DNA of 35,544 bases from Synechococcaceae cyanobacterium (lineage in GTDB: Bacteria > Cyanobacteriota > Cyanobacteriia > PCC-6307 > Cyanobiaceae): positions 1-35,544 of the forward strand of contig CANGZM010000006.1 in NCBI GenBank assembly GCA_947458155.1. Reading direction: 5' to 3'. Under the pieces are notes generated by a model that was not told the DNA's origin, made no database searches, and saw only the letters and a program-made list of their open reading frames with translations. Shown in pieces: positions 15,694 to 26,232 of this stretch (the first letter of the stretch is position 1; each line of letters starts with the position of its first letter). The position numbers and the translations under genes are program-made.

Positions 15694-18062
15694 CGACCGG
15701 TGAACCTGGTTCACTCATCGGCGGCCGTTATCGCCTCGAACGGCTGCTTTCGGAAGCCCCAGGGCCCCAGGGGAGCCTCTGGCTCGGCACGGACAGCCTG
15801 GCAGCGGAGGCCCCTGTGGTGTTGCGCCGGGTCGGAGCGGAGCGGGACCAGGAGCGGGTCCGCCAGCTTTGGACCCGTTTGCAAGGGGTGCTCCATCCCC
15901 AGGTACCCCGCTTTGGGGCCGCGATTGAGGTGGAAGGGGCCCTTTGGTTGGTGCGCGAATGGCAGGGGGGCCGCACCTACGGCCAGCTGCTGGCTGCCCG
16001 CCGCGAGCGTCAATTGGTCTTCGGTGCTGGCGAGGTGTTGCTGCTGTTGCGTCAGCTCCTGCCCGTACTGGTAGTGCTGCATGGCCAGGAGCTGATCCAT
16101 GGGGATCTCACCCCCGCCAATTTGCTGCGCCGCGATCGTGATGGCCAGCCGGTGCTGCTTGATTTCGGCCTGTTAAGGGGTCTGGCTGAGGCGACGGATC
16201 CCGGCGGGGCCACCCCCGGCTACGCCCCGCCCGAGCAGCTGGCGGGCGGGGCCCCCCAGCCCTGGATGGATCTTTATTCCCTCGGGGTGGTCGCCATGGT
16301 GCTGCTCAGCGGCGATGGTCCCGAAGCCCTGCTTGATCCCGTCAGCCTGGAGTGGCGCTGGCCGGTGGCCCTGGAGACCGAGCCCGCTCTTGCCAGCCAA
16401 ATCAGCCGCCTGGTGAGTCTGGACCCCAAGCGCCGTTATGCCAGTTCAGCCCAGGCCCTGGCGGCTTTCCAGGCCCTGGCCATGCCTGATAGCACCGGTC
16501 CGGTGCCTCGCGCTGACCGCACTTTGGTACTGGTGCCCCCGCCTGTGGACCATTCCCGGCCGCCGGTTGAGCCTGCCCAACCACTTCCCTGGACGGAAGC
16601 GAACCCAGCAGCGACCCTTGATCCCGCTGTCGCCCTGGGCAGCCCCCCCCAGCAGGTCCCGCTGAAAGAGCCAATGCCACCCGGCGCTGGCGCTGGTCCT
16701 GGAGCTGTCGCTGTCGCTGGCCCTGGTCCTGGTCCTGTTCCTGGCGCTGGCCCCGGCGCTTTCGCTGGTCCTGGCCCTGGCGCTGTGGAATCGACCTTGG
16801 ACGATCCCTGGAGCGAGCCTGCCGCCCCGGAATCGTCGCCCCGAGATCAGCGGCAGTTGCGGACGCGGCGCCGGCAGGAGGATCGGGAGAGGGCGGCGGA
16901 GGGCGGGCTTTGGCCGGTTCTAATCGCCTTGGTGCTGTCGGTGCTGGCCGGGACGGCCCTGGGCTGGTGGTGGCTGGGTCGGGGCAAGCCCCAGGCTCCG
17001 GCAGCCCTGGCCCCCACCGAGGAGCCTTCCGGCGGGGCCAGCCTGCCACCGACCGAGGTGGACCAACGGCAACAGTTGCTCAGCCGGCTGCGGGCGATGC
17101 AAGTGGACCGCGGCTGGTTCCTCAGCCTGGTCGATGCCAATTTGCTGGCCCAATATCCCGAGCGCCGGGGGCGCCTGCCCACCGATTCGCTGGAGGATGC
17201 CCCCCTGCGGCGGGTCTGGAACCAGTTGGCTGAGGATTGGCTGGCGCGGGTGGAGCAGTTGCCGATGACCCTCCGCCGTCGTTTGGGCAGCTTCAGTGCG
17301 GGGGACTGGAAGCGGCGACAGGAATCCTTTCTCGCCCAGGGCCTGAGCACAGAGGTACTGCAGCAGCTGGTTTCAGGCAGTACCCAGAGCCTTCTGCCCG
17401 GGCGGAACGGTCAGGACATGCCGGCCGAGCCGTTCCGCCAGCTTTGGTATGCGGCGGCTGATCAGACCCTCGAGAACGTGCGCATCGAGCCCATTGAGGT
17501 CCCCACCCAGGTCACCCAGCTGCTGTCGGCGGATGTCCCAGCCAGTGGCGCCCGCCTGTTTCCGATCCGGCTGCCCACAGATCACGCTTTGGTGCTGGGG
17601 GTGAATGGCTCGCCGTTGCTGCAGATGAGTGTCTACGGGGCTGATGGCACTCTGCTGGCCCCCAAGGGGCCCCTGCGGGTCCTCAGCCTCGGGCAACAGG
17701 TCCGCTTGCCGGTCCAGTTGCTGGTGACCAATGAGGGGGTTGCTCCGGCCCGCATCAGCCTTTCTTTGCGGGCCGATCCCCCCGCGCCTGCTCCTCCCAC
17801 GGCCGGGGACCCCCCGCCCCCGCCTGAGGGGGTAGAGGCGCCAGACACCACTGTACCCGGCGCGGCCGAGGAACCAGCGGGTCCTTCGGCAGTTCCCGGG
17901 AGGGACGCCCCAGTGCCTCCCCCGCAAGCTCCCTCGGCTTCTCCATCCCCTCCAACCCAACCAAGCCAACCCCAGCCGGCCCCAGGCCCGGGTGGGGTTC
18001 TGTCAGCTCCCGAGGTCCCAGCAACCCCTGCGTCGCCACCGCCAGCCCCGGCCCGGCCCTAA
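15690..18062 (+). CDS. Membrane serine/threonine kinase-like protein with degenerate ATP site
   Basis: The 790-residue protein has an N-terminal Hanks-type kinase fold (about 9-265). The catalytic loop is HGDLTPANLL, the metal loop LLDFGLL, the P+1 region GYAPPEQLAG, and the F-helix anchor DLYSLGVV. The glycine loop is poor (LLSEAPGPQGSLWLG) and the usual VAIK lysine is replaced (VVLRR), so it may be weak or a pseudokinase. A Pro/Gly/Ala linker (about 270-400) includes a GAGPGP-type repeat near 331-368. One membrane segment lies at about 405-427. A helical and beta-rich external domain (about 440-695) and a Pro-rich tail follow. The ATG overlaps the cysK stop. The target and the sensed signal are unknown. 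Confidence 0.85.
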   Translation: MTTGEPGSLIGGRYRLERLLSEAPGPQGSLWLGTDSLAAEAPVVLRRVGAERDQERVRQLWTRLQGVLHPQVPRFGAAIEVEGALWLVREWQGGRTYGQLLAARRERQLVFGAGEVLLLLRQLLPVLVVLHGQELIHGDLTPANLLRRDRDGQPVLLDFGLLRGLAEATDPGGATPGYAPPEQLAGGAPQPWMDLYSLGVVAMVLLSGDGPEALLDPVSLEWRWPVALETEPALASQISRLVSLDPKRRYASSAQALAAFQALAMPDSTGPVPRADRTLVLVPPPVDHSRPPVEPAQPLPWTEANPAATLDPAVALGSPPQQVPLKEPMPPGAGAGPGAVAVAGPGPGPVPGAGPGAFAGPGPGAVESTLDDPWSEPAAPESSPRDQRQLRTRRRQEDRERAAEGGLWPVLIALVLSVLAGTALGWWWLGRGKPQAPAALAPTEEPSGGASLPPTEVDQRQQLLSRLRAMQVDRGWFLSLVDANLLAQYPERRGRLPTDSLEDAPLRRVWNQLAEDWLARVEQLPMTLRRRLGSFSAGDWKRRQESFLAQGLSTEVLQQLVSGSTQSLLPGRNGQDMPAEPFRQLWYAAADQTLENVRIEPIEVPTQVTQLLSADVPASGARLFPIRLPTDHALVLGVNGSPLLQMSVYGADGTLLAPKGPLRVLSLGQQVRLPVQLLVTNEGVAPARISLSLRADPPAPAPPTAGDPPPPPEGVEAPDTTVPGAAEEPAGPSAVPGRDAPVPPPQAPSASPSPPTQPSQPQPAPGPGGVLSAPEVPATPASPPPAPARP
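16683..16794 (+). repeat. Hexanucleotide-like repeat coding Gly-Ala/Gly-Pro
   Basis: About 110 bases consist of variants of GGYGCT and GGTCCT, coding alternating GA and GP dipeptides in the kinase linker. The run is in frame and could vary in length between strains by slippage in steps of six. Confidence 0.75.
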
Positions 18063-18092
18063 GGGCAAGGAAAATAAGGGAGGGGATTCGCT

Positions 18093-18590
18093 TCAGAGGC
18101 GGGCGATGGCCGCGCGGGCTTCCTTCGCTTCCACTTTGCGCTTTTCTTCCTGGCGCTTGTCGTGCAGCTTGCGCCCCTTGCCCAGCCCGACGGTCACCTT
18201 GATCCAGGAACCCTTGAGGTGGAGATTGAGCGGAATCAGGGTGAGGCCCTTCTGGTCGAGGGCGCTGCGCAGCTTGTCGAGTTCGCGGCGATGGGCCAGG
18301 AGTTTGCGCACCCGCAGGGGTTCGTGGTTGAAGAAGCGGCCGGCGTGGCTGTGGGGCGAGATGTGCACGTTGTGGAGTTGCATCTCGCCATTGCGGATCA
18401 GACAAAAACCGTCGCGCAGGTTCACTTGGCCCGAACGAATGGATTTCACTTCCGTGCCGAGCAGCTCGATCCCGGTCTCCAGGGTTTCGAGAATTTCGTA
18501 CTGATGGCGTGCGAAGCGGTTGTCGGCCAACAGTTTGTGGGCCGGATCCTTGGGCTTGCCACCCCCCTGTCTCCCGGGTCCCTTCGCCAT
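18093..18590 (-). CDS. smpB: SsrA-binding protein SmpB
   Basis: SmpB carries tmRNA to stalled ribosomes for trans-translation. The protein has 166 residues from ATG 18590 ([13 protein letters not shown]); the 173-residue ORF adds seven unconserved residues. The beta-barrel core is clear: [39 protein letters not shown], and [16 protein letters not shown]. The basic tail that folds in the ribosome decoding centre follows [20 protein letters not shown]. The gene converges on the kinase with 30 bases between stops and is divergent from ruvB. No tmRNA gene (ssrA) was seen in this window. Confidence 0.95.
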   Translation of the reverse strand: MAKGPGRQGGGKPKDPAHKLLADNRFARHQYEILETLETGIELLGTEVKSIRSGQVNLRDGFCLIRNGEMQLHNVHISPHSHAGRFFNHEPLRVRKLLAHRRELDKLRSALDQKGLTLIPLNLHLKGSWIKVTVGLGKGRKLHDKRQEEKRKVEAKEARAAIARL

Positions 18591-18676
18591 GGATGGCCCC
18601 CTGAGTTCAGCCAATCTTCAGAGAGTAGTTGGGCTTTGGTACCTGGGGGATGGCCGCAGCCGTTACCCTCATGGAT

Positions 18677-19750
18677 ATGGCGATCGTGTCTTCTGGCCCC
18701 TCTCCCCTTCCCGGTGGTGATCGGGCCAAGCCTGCTGCGCCCCCAAGGCCGCAGCTGCTTGATCCGGCCGCTGGCGAGGCTGAACTCTCAGGTCGGGAGG
18801 ACAGTCTGCGGCCGCGGCGGCTGGCGGATTACATCGGTCAGAGCGAACTCAAGCAGGTGCTGGGCATCGCCGTCGCTGCGGCCCGGGGCCGCGGCGAAGC
18901 CCTCGATCATGTGCTGCTCTACGGCCCGCCCGGTTTGGGTAAGACGACCATGGCCCTGGTGCTGGCCGAGGAGTTGGGGGTGCGTTGCCGCATCACCAGT
19001 GCCCCCGCCCTGGAACGCCCCCGCGACATCGTCGGTCTGCTGGTGAACTTGCAGGCCCACGAGGTGCTGTTCATCGACGAGATCCACCGCCTCAACAGGG
19101 TCGCCGAAGAAATCCTCTACCCCGCGATGGAGGATTGCCGGCTCGACCTCACCGTCGGCAAGGGCACCACTGCCCGCACCCGCAGCCTGGAGTTGCCCCC
19201 CTTCACCCTCGTGGGGGCCACTACGAGGGCGGGTTCCCTGAGTTCACCCCTGCGTGACCGTTTCGGTTTGCTGCATCGCCTGGAGTTCTACGGCCTCGAC
19301 GATCTGCGGGCCATCGTCGAACGGGCCGCTCGTCTGTTGCTGATGGATCTTGCCCCCGATGCGGCCCAGGAGGTGGCCCGTCGTTGCCGTGGCACGCCCC
19401 GGATCGCCAATCGCTTGCTCAGGCGTGTCAGGGATGTGGCGGCGGTGGGGGGCCACGATTTCATCGACCGGCAGCTGGTGGCCGAGGCCCTGCGGCTGCA
19501 TCGGGTCGATTCGATGGGCCTGGATGCCTCTGACCACCGCCTGTTGCGACTGCTGCTAGACGGCCACGGCGGCGGACCCGTAGGACTGGAAACCCTGGCG
19601 GCTGGCCTGGGCGAGGACCCGGCGACCCTGGAGACGGTAGTGGAACCCTTTTTGCTGCAGGTGGGCTTTCTGCAGCGCACGCCGCGCGGCCGCTTGGTCA
19701 CCCCTGCGGGCCGGGCCCATCTCGGCGACCCCAAGCAGGTGGCGGCATGA
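18677..19750 (+). CDS. ruvB: Holliday junction branch migration helicase RuvB
   Basis: RuvB is the hexameric AAA+ motor that drives Holliday junction migration with RuvA during recombination and replication-fork repair. Walker A is [12 protein letters not shown], Walker B is [10 protein letters not shown], sensor 1 is GATTRAG, the arginine finger region is SSPLRDRFG, and the C-terminal winged helix ends [15 protein letters not shown]. The frame is open from 18629; I prefer ATG 18677 ([10 protein letters not shown]), with ATG 18671 almost as likely. Either way the first 50 residues are a poorly conserved Pro-rich leader. The stop overlaps the TPR gene as ATGA. No ruvA or ruvC lies nearby. Confidence 0.93.
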   Translation: MAIVSSGPSPLPGGDRAKPAAPPRPQLLDPAAGEAELSGREDSLRPRRLADYIGQSELKQVLGIAVAAARGRGEALDHVLLYGPPGLGKTTMALVLAEELGVRCRITSAPALERPRDIVGLLVNLQAHEVLFIDEIHRLNRVAEEILYPAMEDCRLDLTVGKGTTARTRSLELPPFTLVGATTRAGSLSSPLRDRFGLLHRLEFYGLDDLRAIVERAARLLLMDLAPDAAQEVARRCRGTPRIANRLLRRVRDVAAVGGHDFIDRQLVAEALRLHRVDSMGLDASDHRLLRLLLDGHGGGPVGLETLAAGLGEDPATLETVVEPFLLQVGFLQRTPRGRLVTPAGRAHLGDPKQVAA

Positions 19751-20574
19751 GGCGCTCCCTGCTGGTTTGGTTGGCCCTGGGGCTGTGGTGCGTGGGCCTG
19801 TTGCTGCCCCTGCCCGCCAAGGCCCTGGCCAGTGGGGTGGTCAACCCAGCGGGCCCAAAAAGCGGCATGGCGGCCAGCGAGGAATTGTTTCGGGAGGCCC
19901 TTCGTGCCAGCCGTGAGGGTCGTTTCGACGCAGCCCTTCCCCTTTGGGACGCGGTTCTCGACCAAGCGCCAGAGGATGCGGCGGCCTGGAGCAACCGGGG
20001 CAACGTGCTACTCGCCCTGGGGGATGCCCCTGGAGCAATCGCCGCCCAGGGCCGCTCGATTGCCCTGGCTCCCAATCAAACGGATCCCCATCTCAACCGC
20101 GGCACCGCCGAGGAAGCCCTGGGTCTCTGGCAGGCTGCCGCCGCTGACTACCAGTGGATTCTGGAACGGGATCCCCTGGACGCCTCCGCCCTGTACAACA
20201 TGGGCAACGTAGAGGGCTCCCTAGGGCACTGGGATGCGGCGCGCCGCAATTTCGAGGCGGCGGCCGAAGCCAGGCCCGATTTCGCCATGGCCCGATCCAG
20301 CGCCGCCCTGGCCGCCTTCCAGCTCGGGCAGGGTGATCAAGCCGAACGGGAATTGCGACGTTTGATCCGACGCCATCCCCTCTTTGCTGATGCACGGGCC
20401 GGGCTGACCGCCGTGCTCTGGCAGCGAGGTGGCCGTGGTGAAGCCGAGAGCCATTGGGCCGCGGCCTTCGGGCTCGATCCCCGCTACCGCCAGGATGAAT
20501 GGCTGCGGCAGATACGGCGCTGGCCCCCCGATGCCGTCGAGGCTTTGGACCAGTTTCTGGCCCTGGGCCGATGA
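19747..20574 (+). CDS. Secreted tetratricopeptide-repeat protein
   Basis: The 275-residue protein starts with a Sec-type signal ([20 protein letters not shown], with a probable cleavage after AKALA near residue 27). It is therefore likely periplasmic or lumenal. Six TPR units of about 34 residues run from residue 43 to 250, for example [38 protein letters not shown] and [23 protein letters not shown] arrays bind partner proteins and usually have no catalytic activity. The ATG overlaps the ruvB stop and its own stop overlaps the amidohydrolase start, both as ATGA, so the three are co-translated. The partner is unknown. Confidence 0.85.
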   Translation: MRRSLLVWLALGLWCVGLLLPLPAKALASGVVNPAGPKSGMAASEELFREALRASREGRFDAALPLWDAVLDQAPEDAAAWSNRGNVLLALGDAPGAIAAQGRSIALAPNQTDPHLNRGTAEEALGLWQAAAADYQWILERDPLDASALYNMGNVEGSLGHWDAARRNFEAAAEARPDFAMARSSAALAAFQLGQGDQAERELRRLIRRHPLFADARAGLTAVLWQRGGRGEAESHWAAAFGLDPRYRQDEWLRQIRRWPPDAVEALDQFLALGR

Positions 20575-21821
20575 TTGCAGCCATGACCCTCTCCCCAGCC
20601 TGCGATTCTCCAGCGGATCCCCTCCAAATCCCTCCTGGCGATTGGATTGCCCTGGGGTTGGAGGAGACCCTGGCTGCGCTATTGCCCGAGTTGATCCAGC
20701 TGCGTCGCCACTTCCACCGCCATCCCGAACTCAGTGGCCACGAACAGCAGACGGCCGCCCTGGTGGCTGGCGAATTGCGCCGCTGGGGCTGGCAGGTGAG
20801 CGAAGCCGTCGGCCGCACGGGGGTGGTGGGCGAGTTGGGTCCGGCGGGCGGGCCGCTGGTGGCCTTGCGGGTGGATATGGATGCCTTGCCGATCGAAGAG
20901 CGCACCGGCCTGCCCTGGGCCTCGTCTCACCAGGGCCTGATGCATGCCTGCGGCCATGACTTCCACACCACCGTGGGACTGGGCGTGGCCGCCCTGCTCG
21001 CTTCGGTGTCGGATCAGCTCAAGGCCAGGGTGCGGTTGATCTTTCAACCGGCGGAGGAAACGGCCCAGGGGGCGACCTGGATGCGGGCCGATGGCGCGAT
21101 GGACGGGGTGCAGGCCCTGTTTGGGGTTCACGTCTTTCCCAGCTTGCCAGTGGGCACCATTGGCGTCCGTAGTGGCAGCCTCACGGCGGCGGCTGGGGAA
21201 CTGGAAATTGAGGTGTTGGGGGAAAGCGGCCATGGGGCCAGGCCCCACCAGAGCACAGATGCCATCTGGATTGCGGCCCGGGTGGTCAGCGGTCTCCAGG
21301 AGGCGATCAGTCGTCGCTTGGATGCCCTCCATCCGGTGGTGGTCAGCTTTGGCCGCATCGAGGGGGGAAAGGCTTTCAATGTCATCGCCGACCATGTGCG
21401 GCTGCTGGGTACGGTCCGCTGCCTTGATCTGGAGCTCCATAGCCAGTTGCCGATTTGGATTGAAGCCACGGTGCAGGCCCTTTGCCGCGGCCATGGCGGT
21501 GAGGCCAGGGTTCATTACCGCAGCATTTCACCCCCCGTTCAAAACGATTCAAGGCTCACCGAGCTCGTGGCCCTGGCGGCCAGCGATCTGCTTGGGGCCG
21601 AAAAGGTGCAGTGGCTTGAGCAGCCCTCCCTAGGCGCCGAGGATTTTGCCGAATTGCTGCGCGATTGTCGCGGCACCATGTTTCGCCTGGGGGTGGCGGG
21701 ACCAGAGGGTTGCTCGCCGCTTCACAGCAATACTTTCCTTGCCGATGAAGGCGCCCTGGAGGTGGGCATCCGGGTGCTCAGCTTGAGCCTGCTGCGCTGG
21801 ATGGGCCAGCAGGAACCGTGA
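20571..21821 (+). CDS. M20-family amidohydrolase (N-acyl amino acid / IAA-amino acid hydrolase-like)
   Basis: The enzyme has 416 residues from ATG 20571, which overlaps the TPR stop; ATG 20583 is an alternative. It belongs to the M20D peptidase family of two-metal amidohydrolases that split N-acyl amino acids. The visible features are RRHFHRHPELSGHE near residue 45, the metal ligands in MHACGHDFHTT near 125 and QPAEETAQGA near 160, HGARPHQSTDAI of the lid domain, and the final ligand in PLHSNTFLADEGAL. Substrates in the family include hippurate, N-acetyl amino acids and auxin conjugates; the sequence does not choose between them. The protein has no signal peptide and is probably cytoplasmic. 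Confidence 0.9.
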   Translation: MIAAMTLSPACDSPADPLQIPPGDWIALGLEETLAALLPELIQLRRHFHRHPELSGHEQQTAALVAGELRRWGWQVSEAVGRTGVVGELGPAGGPLVALRVDMDALPIEERTGLPWASSHQGLMHACGHDFHTTVGLGVAALLASVSDQLKARVRLIFQPAEETAQGATWMRADGAMDGVQALFGVHVFPSLPVGTIGVRSGSLTAAAGELEIEVLGESGHGARPHQSTDAIWIAARVVSGLQEAISRRLDALHPVVVSFGRIEGGKAFNVIADHVRLLGTVRCLDLELHSQLPIWIEATVQALCRGHGGEARVHYRSISPPVQNDSRLTELVALAASDLLGAEKVQWLEQPSLGAEDFAELLRDCRGTMFRLGVAGPEGCSPLHSNTFLADEGALEVGIRVLSLSLLRWMGQQEP

Positions 21822-22063
21822 TCACCGGGCCGCCCCACCTCCAGGATTCGCCAGCGTCGGCCACCCGTTGGCGGCAAGCCCTGCTGGCGCTCTCTTCGCC
21901 CCTTTTGATCGGGTTGGCTTTGGTCCACGGCCTGGCCGGGGACTGGGTTCAATCGCTCCCGGCCCTGACCATCGGCCTGGGCTTGCTGATCTACAGCTGG
22001 ATTGCCCGCCGCCGCCGCCGTGGCGAACTGCTGCGGGCCCTGCGGCTGAAGCGAAACCCCTGA
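21818..22063 (+). CDS. Small two-helix membrane protein, unknown function
   Basis: The 81-residue product starts at GTG 21818, overlapping the amidohydrolase stop as GTGA. Two membrane segments (about 20-38 and 45-62: ALLALSSPLLIGLALVHGLA and LPALTIGLGLLIYSWIA) are followed by a strongly basic end (ARRRRRGELLRALRLKRNP), which by the positive-inside rule faces the cytoplasm. I recognise no family. The overlap and codon use like the neighbours support a real gene. Confidence 0.6.
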   Translation: MITGPPHLQDSPASATRWRQALLALSSPLLIGLALVHGLAGDWVQSLPALTIGLGLLIYSWIARRRRRGELLRALRLKRNP

Positions 22064-22071
22064 GAGGCCCC

Positions 22072-22722
22072 ATGGATTCCTCCCTCGATCCGTTACCCAA
22101 CTCGGAATTGCTGCAGGCGATCCGCTCGGGTGATCCATCCCGCGCCATGCCTGCCCTGGCTTCCCTGCGGCAGTTGCCAGCGCCGGAGGCGATTCCGCTG
22201 CTGTTGATCGGTCTGCAGCAGACGGCTTTTGCCATTCGTTCCCTCTGCTGCGCCGGGCTCGGCTTCAAGCGCAGCGAGCAGGGGCGGCAGGCGCTGGTCA
22301 AGGTTCTGCGGGAGGATCCCGATGCCAATGTGAGGGCAGAAGCGGCCAATGCCCTTGCCTATTACGGGGTGGTGGAAGCCTGGCCACTGCTGCGCCAGAC
22401 CTTTGCCGACGATGACCATTGGTTGGTGCGTTGCAGCATCCTGGCCGCCCTGGCCGAAGACCCCACCATGCAGCCGGCCTGGTTACTGGATCTGGCCGAG
22501 CTAGCCCTTGCTGACAGGGATGGCACGGTGCGGGTGGGCGGTGCCGAACTTCTAGGCCGGTTGTTGGGGCTACCACCAGGTCCGGCAAGCGCTGCCGCCG
22601 TGGCTGACCTGGCGCGCGAGCGACTGCGTTCCTTGACCAAGGACCCTGATCACCTGGTGGTGGCTGCAGCCTTGAATGGGCTCCATGGCCAACGGGGAAT
22701 CCCAGCCCCTGGCCAGGGCTGA
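22072..22722 (+). CDS. HEAT-repeat protein (CpcE/NblB-like)
   Basis: The 216-residue protein starts at ATG 22072, 8 bases after the small membrane gene; the longer ORF reaches into that gene. It is built of paired helices typical of PBS-lyase-type HEAT repeats: AIPLLLIGLQQTAFAIRSL, then LREDPDANVRAEAANALAYY, DHWLVRCSILAALAED and ADRDGTVRVGGAELLGRL. In cyanobacteria this fold occurs in phycobilin lyases (CpcE/CpcF) and in NblB, as well as in proteins with unknown partners. There is no catalytic signature to say which applies. It is the last gene of the ruvB operon and stands about 90 bases before the thiamine riboswitch. Confidence 0.78.
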   Translation: MDSSLDPLPNSELLQAIRSGDPSRAMPALASLRQLPAPEAIPLLLIGLQQTAFAIRSLCCAGLGFKRSEQGRQALVKVLREDPDANVRAEAANALAYYGVVEAWPLLRQTFADDDHWLVRCSILAALAEDPTMQPAWLLDLAELALADRDGTVRVGGAELLGRLLGLPPGPASAAAVADLARERLRSLTKDPDHLVVAAALNGLHGQRGIPAPGQG

Positions 22723-22809
22723 TGAACCCAAGACACTGGCGACCAAGCCAGACAGCATCCCGACTTGCCCTGGACAAAGAACGCTTCTGCCTTGCTAGTT
22801 TGCTTGCTC

Positions 22810-24355
<1,546 letters not shown>

Positions 24356-24591
24356 GCGCATTTGATTAATTCACCCTATGTATAATCTCACGACAATTGC
24401 GTTATCAAGTAGCATTTGATTTTGAATGGGCTTGATGGGTTATATGGACGACTAAATTTCGCAGTTCTTGAACGTATTGTACTATTCAATATCGATGTGA
24501 TCAGCATCTCATTAGAACTGGCGTTTCTTGTTCGGACTAAATCAGGCCTTAGAACCTATTTTAGTTTGTTTTTCATGGAACCAATTAGTTC

Positions 24592-25833
24592 CTAAAGAAA
24601 GTGAGACCTAGCCCATACGTCGTTAAAATAAATCAGCTGCCAAAAAATCGTGACGATTCCACTTGCCCAAAGCATTACATTGACCCAAGAACGGGAATCC
24701 CCGAGTTCTTCGCAGCCCGCGATTGCCAGGATAATGAAAGCCGGGAAGAATTTGATAAGATAGCGAATTCTTACATAGCTCAATAACCAAGCTGGTATCA
24801 GTGTAAGCAAAGCCGCAATTAGCAACAAAAGCAGCAGGGGGCGCAAACGCTGAGCCTTTAGTAAGACTACGGAAATCATGGGGATAAGCATGAGTTTAAA
24901 AGAATGCACAAAGAAAGGCAATCCTTTAACTGCAGACAGTCCGACATAATTTGCATAAAGTTGTGGATGTTGAGTGATGAACTTGAAAACGGAAGTGGAT
25001 TCACGAAATTGACCTGCTCTTAACTGTGCAACGACATCATAAATGGGCTGGCTATTGGGGCTGAACTGATGAGGCATTGATAACTCAACGTAGGTAGGCA
25101 TGAAGGCCCCCATGCTTCGATCAAACTGTTCAATGTTTGAGCCCGTAACGAACAAGGAGGGCAGCAGCAACAGGCCCAACCAACTAATTGTAAGAATAAA
25201 AGCCCAAACTGCATGGGGATTGCCACGACGGCGCTCCCAGAGCCACCAAAAAGTCGCCATACCTATGGAAGCAACTATAAATTCAACTTTGGCAAGTCCG
25301 AACATCGCCAGCAAGAATGAAGTTATCCACAAAGGCCATCGGACGCAGATTGCGAAGAGAAATAACGTTAGGAGGCTACCAGCCATAACCTCATTACTAG
25401 GCTGAATAAATTGGAATCCGGAAGTAGCTATAATCGTAAGTGCAAGAATGCGCAACATAGGAATATCAATTAATTGTCGAATTAGAAGAAATGAGCTGCC
25501 AAGGTAGGAAGTCATGGCAAGAATTCGGATGTGCCAATTTAGATTTTCAGGGCTTGTAGGAACCAGCAACTTGTATAGTCCTACAATTAGGTTTGATGAG
25601 ACTCCGCCTGAGAACATTAGGTTTGGATATCTGAAAATCCAGTTTCCGTTAGACCTTCCGATACTAAGATCAGCAGACAAGATAAATGATTGGTCCATCG
25701 GGTGCGCTGGCGGTATGCCAGAATCCTTTAAGATGAAAAAGGCTGAAACGAGCAAAGCAGCAACTAATGCTGCAAGCAAGAGGTAGTCGCCGAGACGCTC
25801 GGACCGACTTCGTGCAATTAATGATTCTCGCAT
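24592..25833 (-). CDS. Multi-pass membrane protein, possible GT-C-type glycosyltransferase
   Basis: The protein has 413 residues from ATG 25833 (MRESLIARSRSERLG); the track's ORF extends to 25998 without good support. About ten hydrophobic segments alternate with short loops. The long first loop after helix 1 holds HPMDQSFILSADLSIGRSNG, whose acidic residues resemble the first periplasmic loop of GT-C sugar transferases, but no diagnostic motif is complete. Its role is therefore open; surface-glycan synthesis is a guess. The gene is far more AT-rich than tkt or rimM and lies alone between thiC and tkt, on the opposite strand to thiC. It looks like an insertion in otherwise core sequence. Confidence 0.6.
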   Translation of the reverse strand: MRESLIARSRSERLGDYLLLAALVAALLVSAFFILKDSGIPPAHPMDQSFILSADLSIGRSNGNWIFRYPNLMFSGGVSSNLIVGLYKLLVPTSPENLNWHIRILAMTSYLGSSFLLIRQLIDIPMLRILALTIIATSGFQFIQPSNEVMAGSLLTLFLFAICVRWPLWITSFLLAMFGLAKVEFIVASIGMATFWWLWERRRGNPHAVWAFILTISWLGLLLLPSLFVTGSNIEQFDRSMGAFMPTYVELSMPHQFSPNSQPIYDVVAQLRAGQFRESTSVFKFITQHPQLYANYVGLSAVKGLPFFVHSFKLMLIPMISVVLLKAQRLRPLLLLLLIAALLTLIPAWLLSYVRIRYLIKFFPAFIILAIAGCEELGDSRSWVNVMLWASGIVTIFWQLIYFNDVWARSHFL

Positions 25834-26140
25834 GTTTACCAAGTTTTCACACACCACCACTATCATACATGCAAGAATGAAACTTGTATCGGTGCGGGCA
25901 ATCGGGCAGGTTCTCCAGCTTCTCGGCGATGCTTCCTCCAACCGGACTGACCCTCCTATTAGGTTGGCACTGAAGAGATGCGCTGCATTGAACAGCAAGC
26001 TGGGCGCAGCTCTGCAGTGAGTCCATCGCGGTAGAGACGGCTAAATGGCTTATCGTTTTCGGAAAGCTGAAATTGCTAGTTTAAATGCACTTTGTGGTTT
26101 GTGCGTTATTCGCCGATGACGCAAATTCAACACTAATAAT
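25834..26140. other. Intergenic stretch with no supported gene
   Basis: Between the membrane-protein start and the tkt terminator there is only weak coding potential on either strand. The plus-strand 62-residue ORF (25832-26020) and the N-terminal extension of the membrane-protein ORF overlap here and neither has recognisable features. The promoter of the membrane-protein gene should lie in this stretch. Confidence 0.5.
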
Positions 26141-26167
26141 AAAAGCGCCCCGTGGTGTTGGGGCGCT
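26137..26167 (-). terminator. Intrinsic terminator of tkt
   Basis: On the minus strand AGCGCCCC, an 8-base loop and GGGGCGCT form a perfect stem followed by TTTTATTATT. It lies about 65 bases beyond the tkt stop and closes the acpP-fabF-tkt run. Confidence 0.85.
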
Positions 26168-26232
26168 AAGGCACAATTGATCTACATTTAAAAAATGATT
26201 GAGGCTGCTGTGAGTGGGCCCATTCTGTTTTA

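Noticed and set aside
16402-17049. Pro/Gln-rich minus-strand ORF
   Set aside because: Shadow of the repetitive linker of the kinase gene.
20679-21515. 278-residue minus-strand ORF
   Set aside because: Antisense to the M20 amidohydrolase, no motif of its own.
24575-24592. GGAAC-N6-GTTCC inverted repeat near the end of the membrane-protein gene
   Set aside because: Only a 5-bp stem and no T tract in the direction of the gene.
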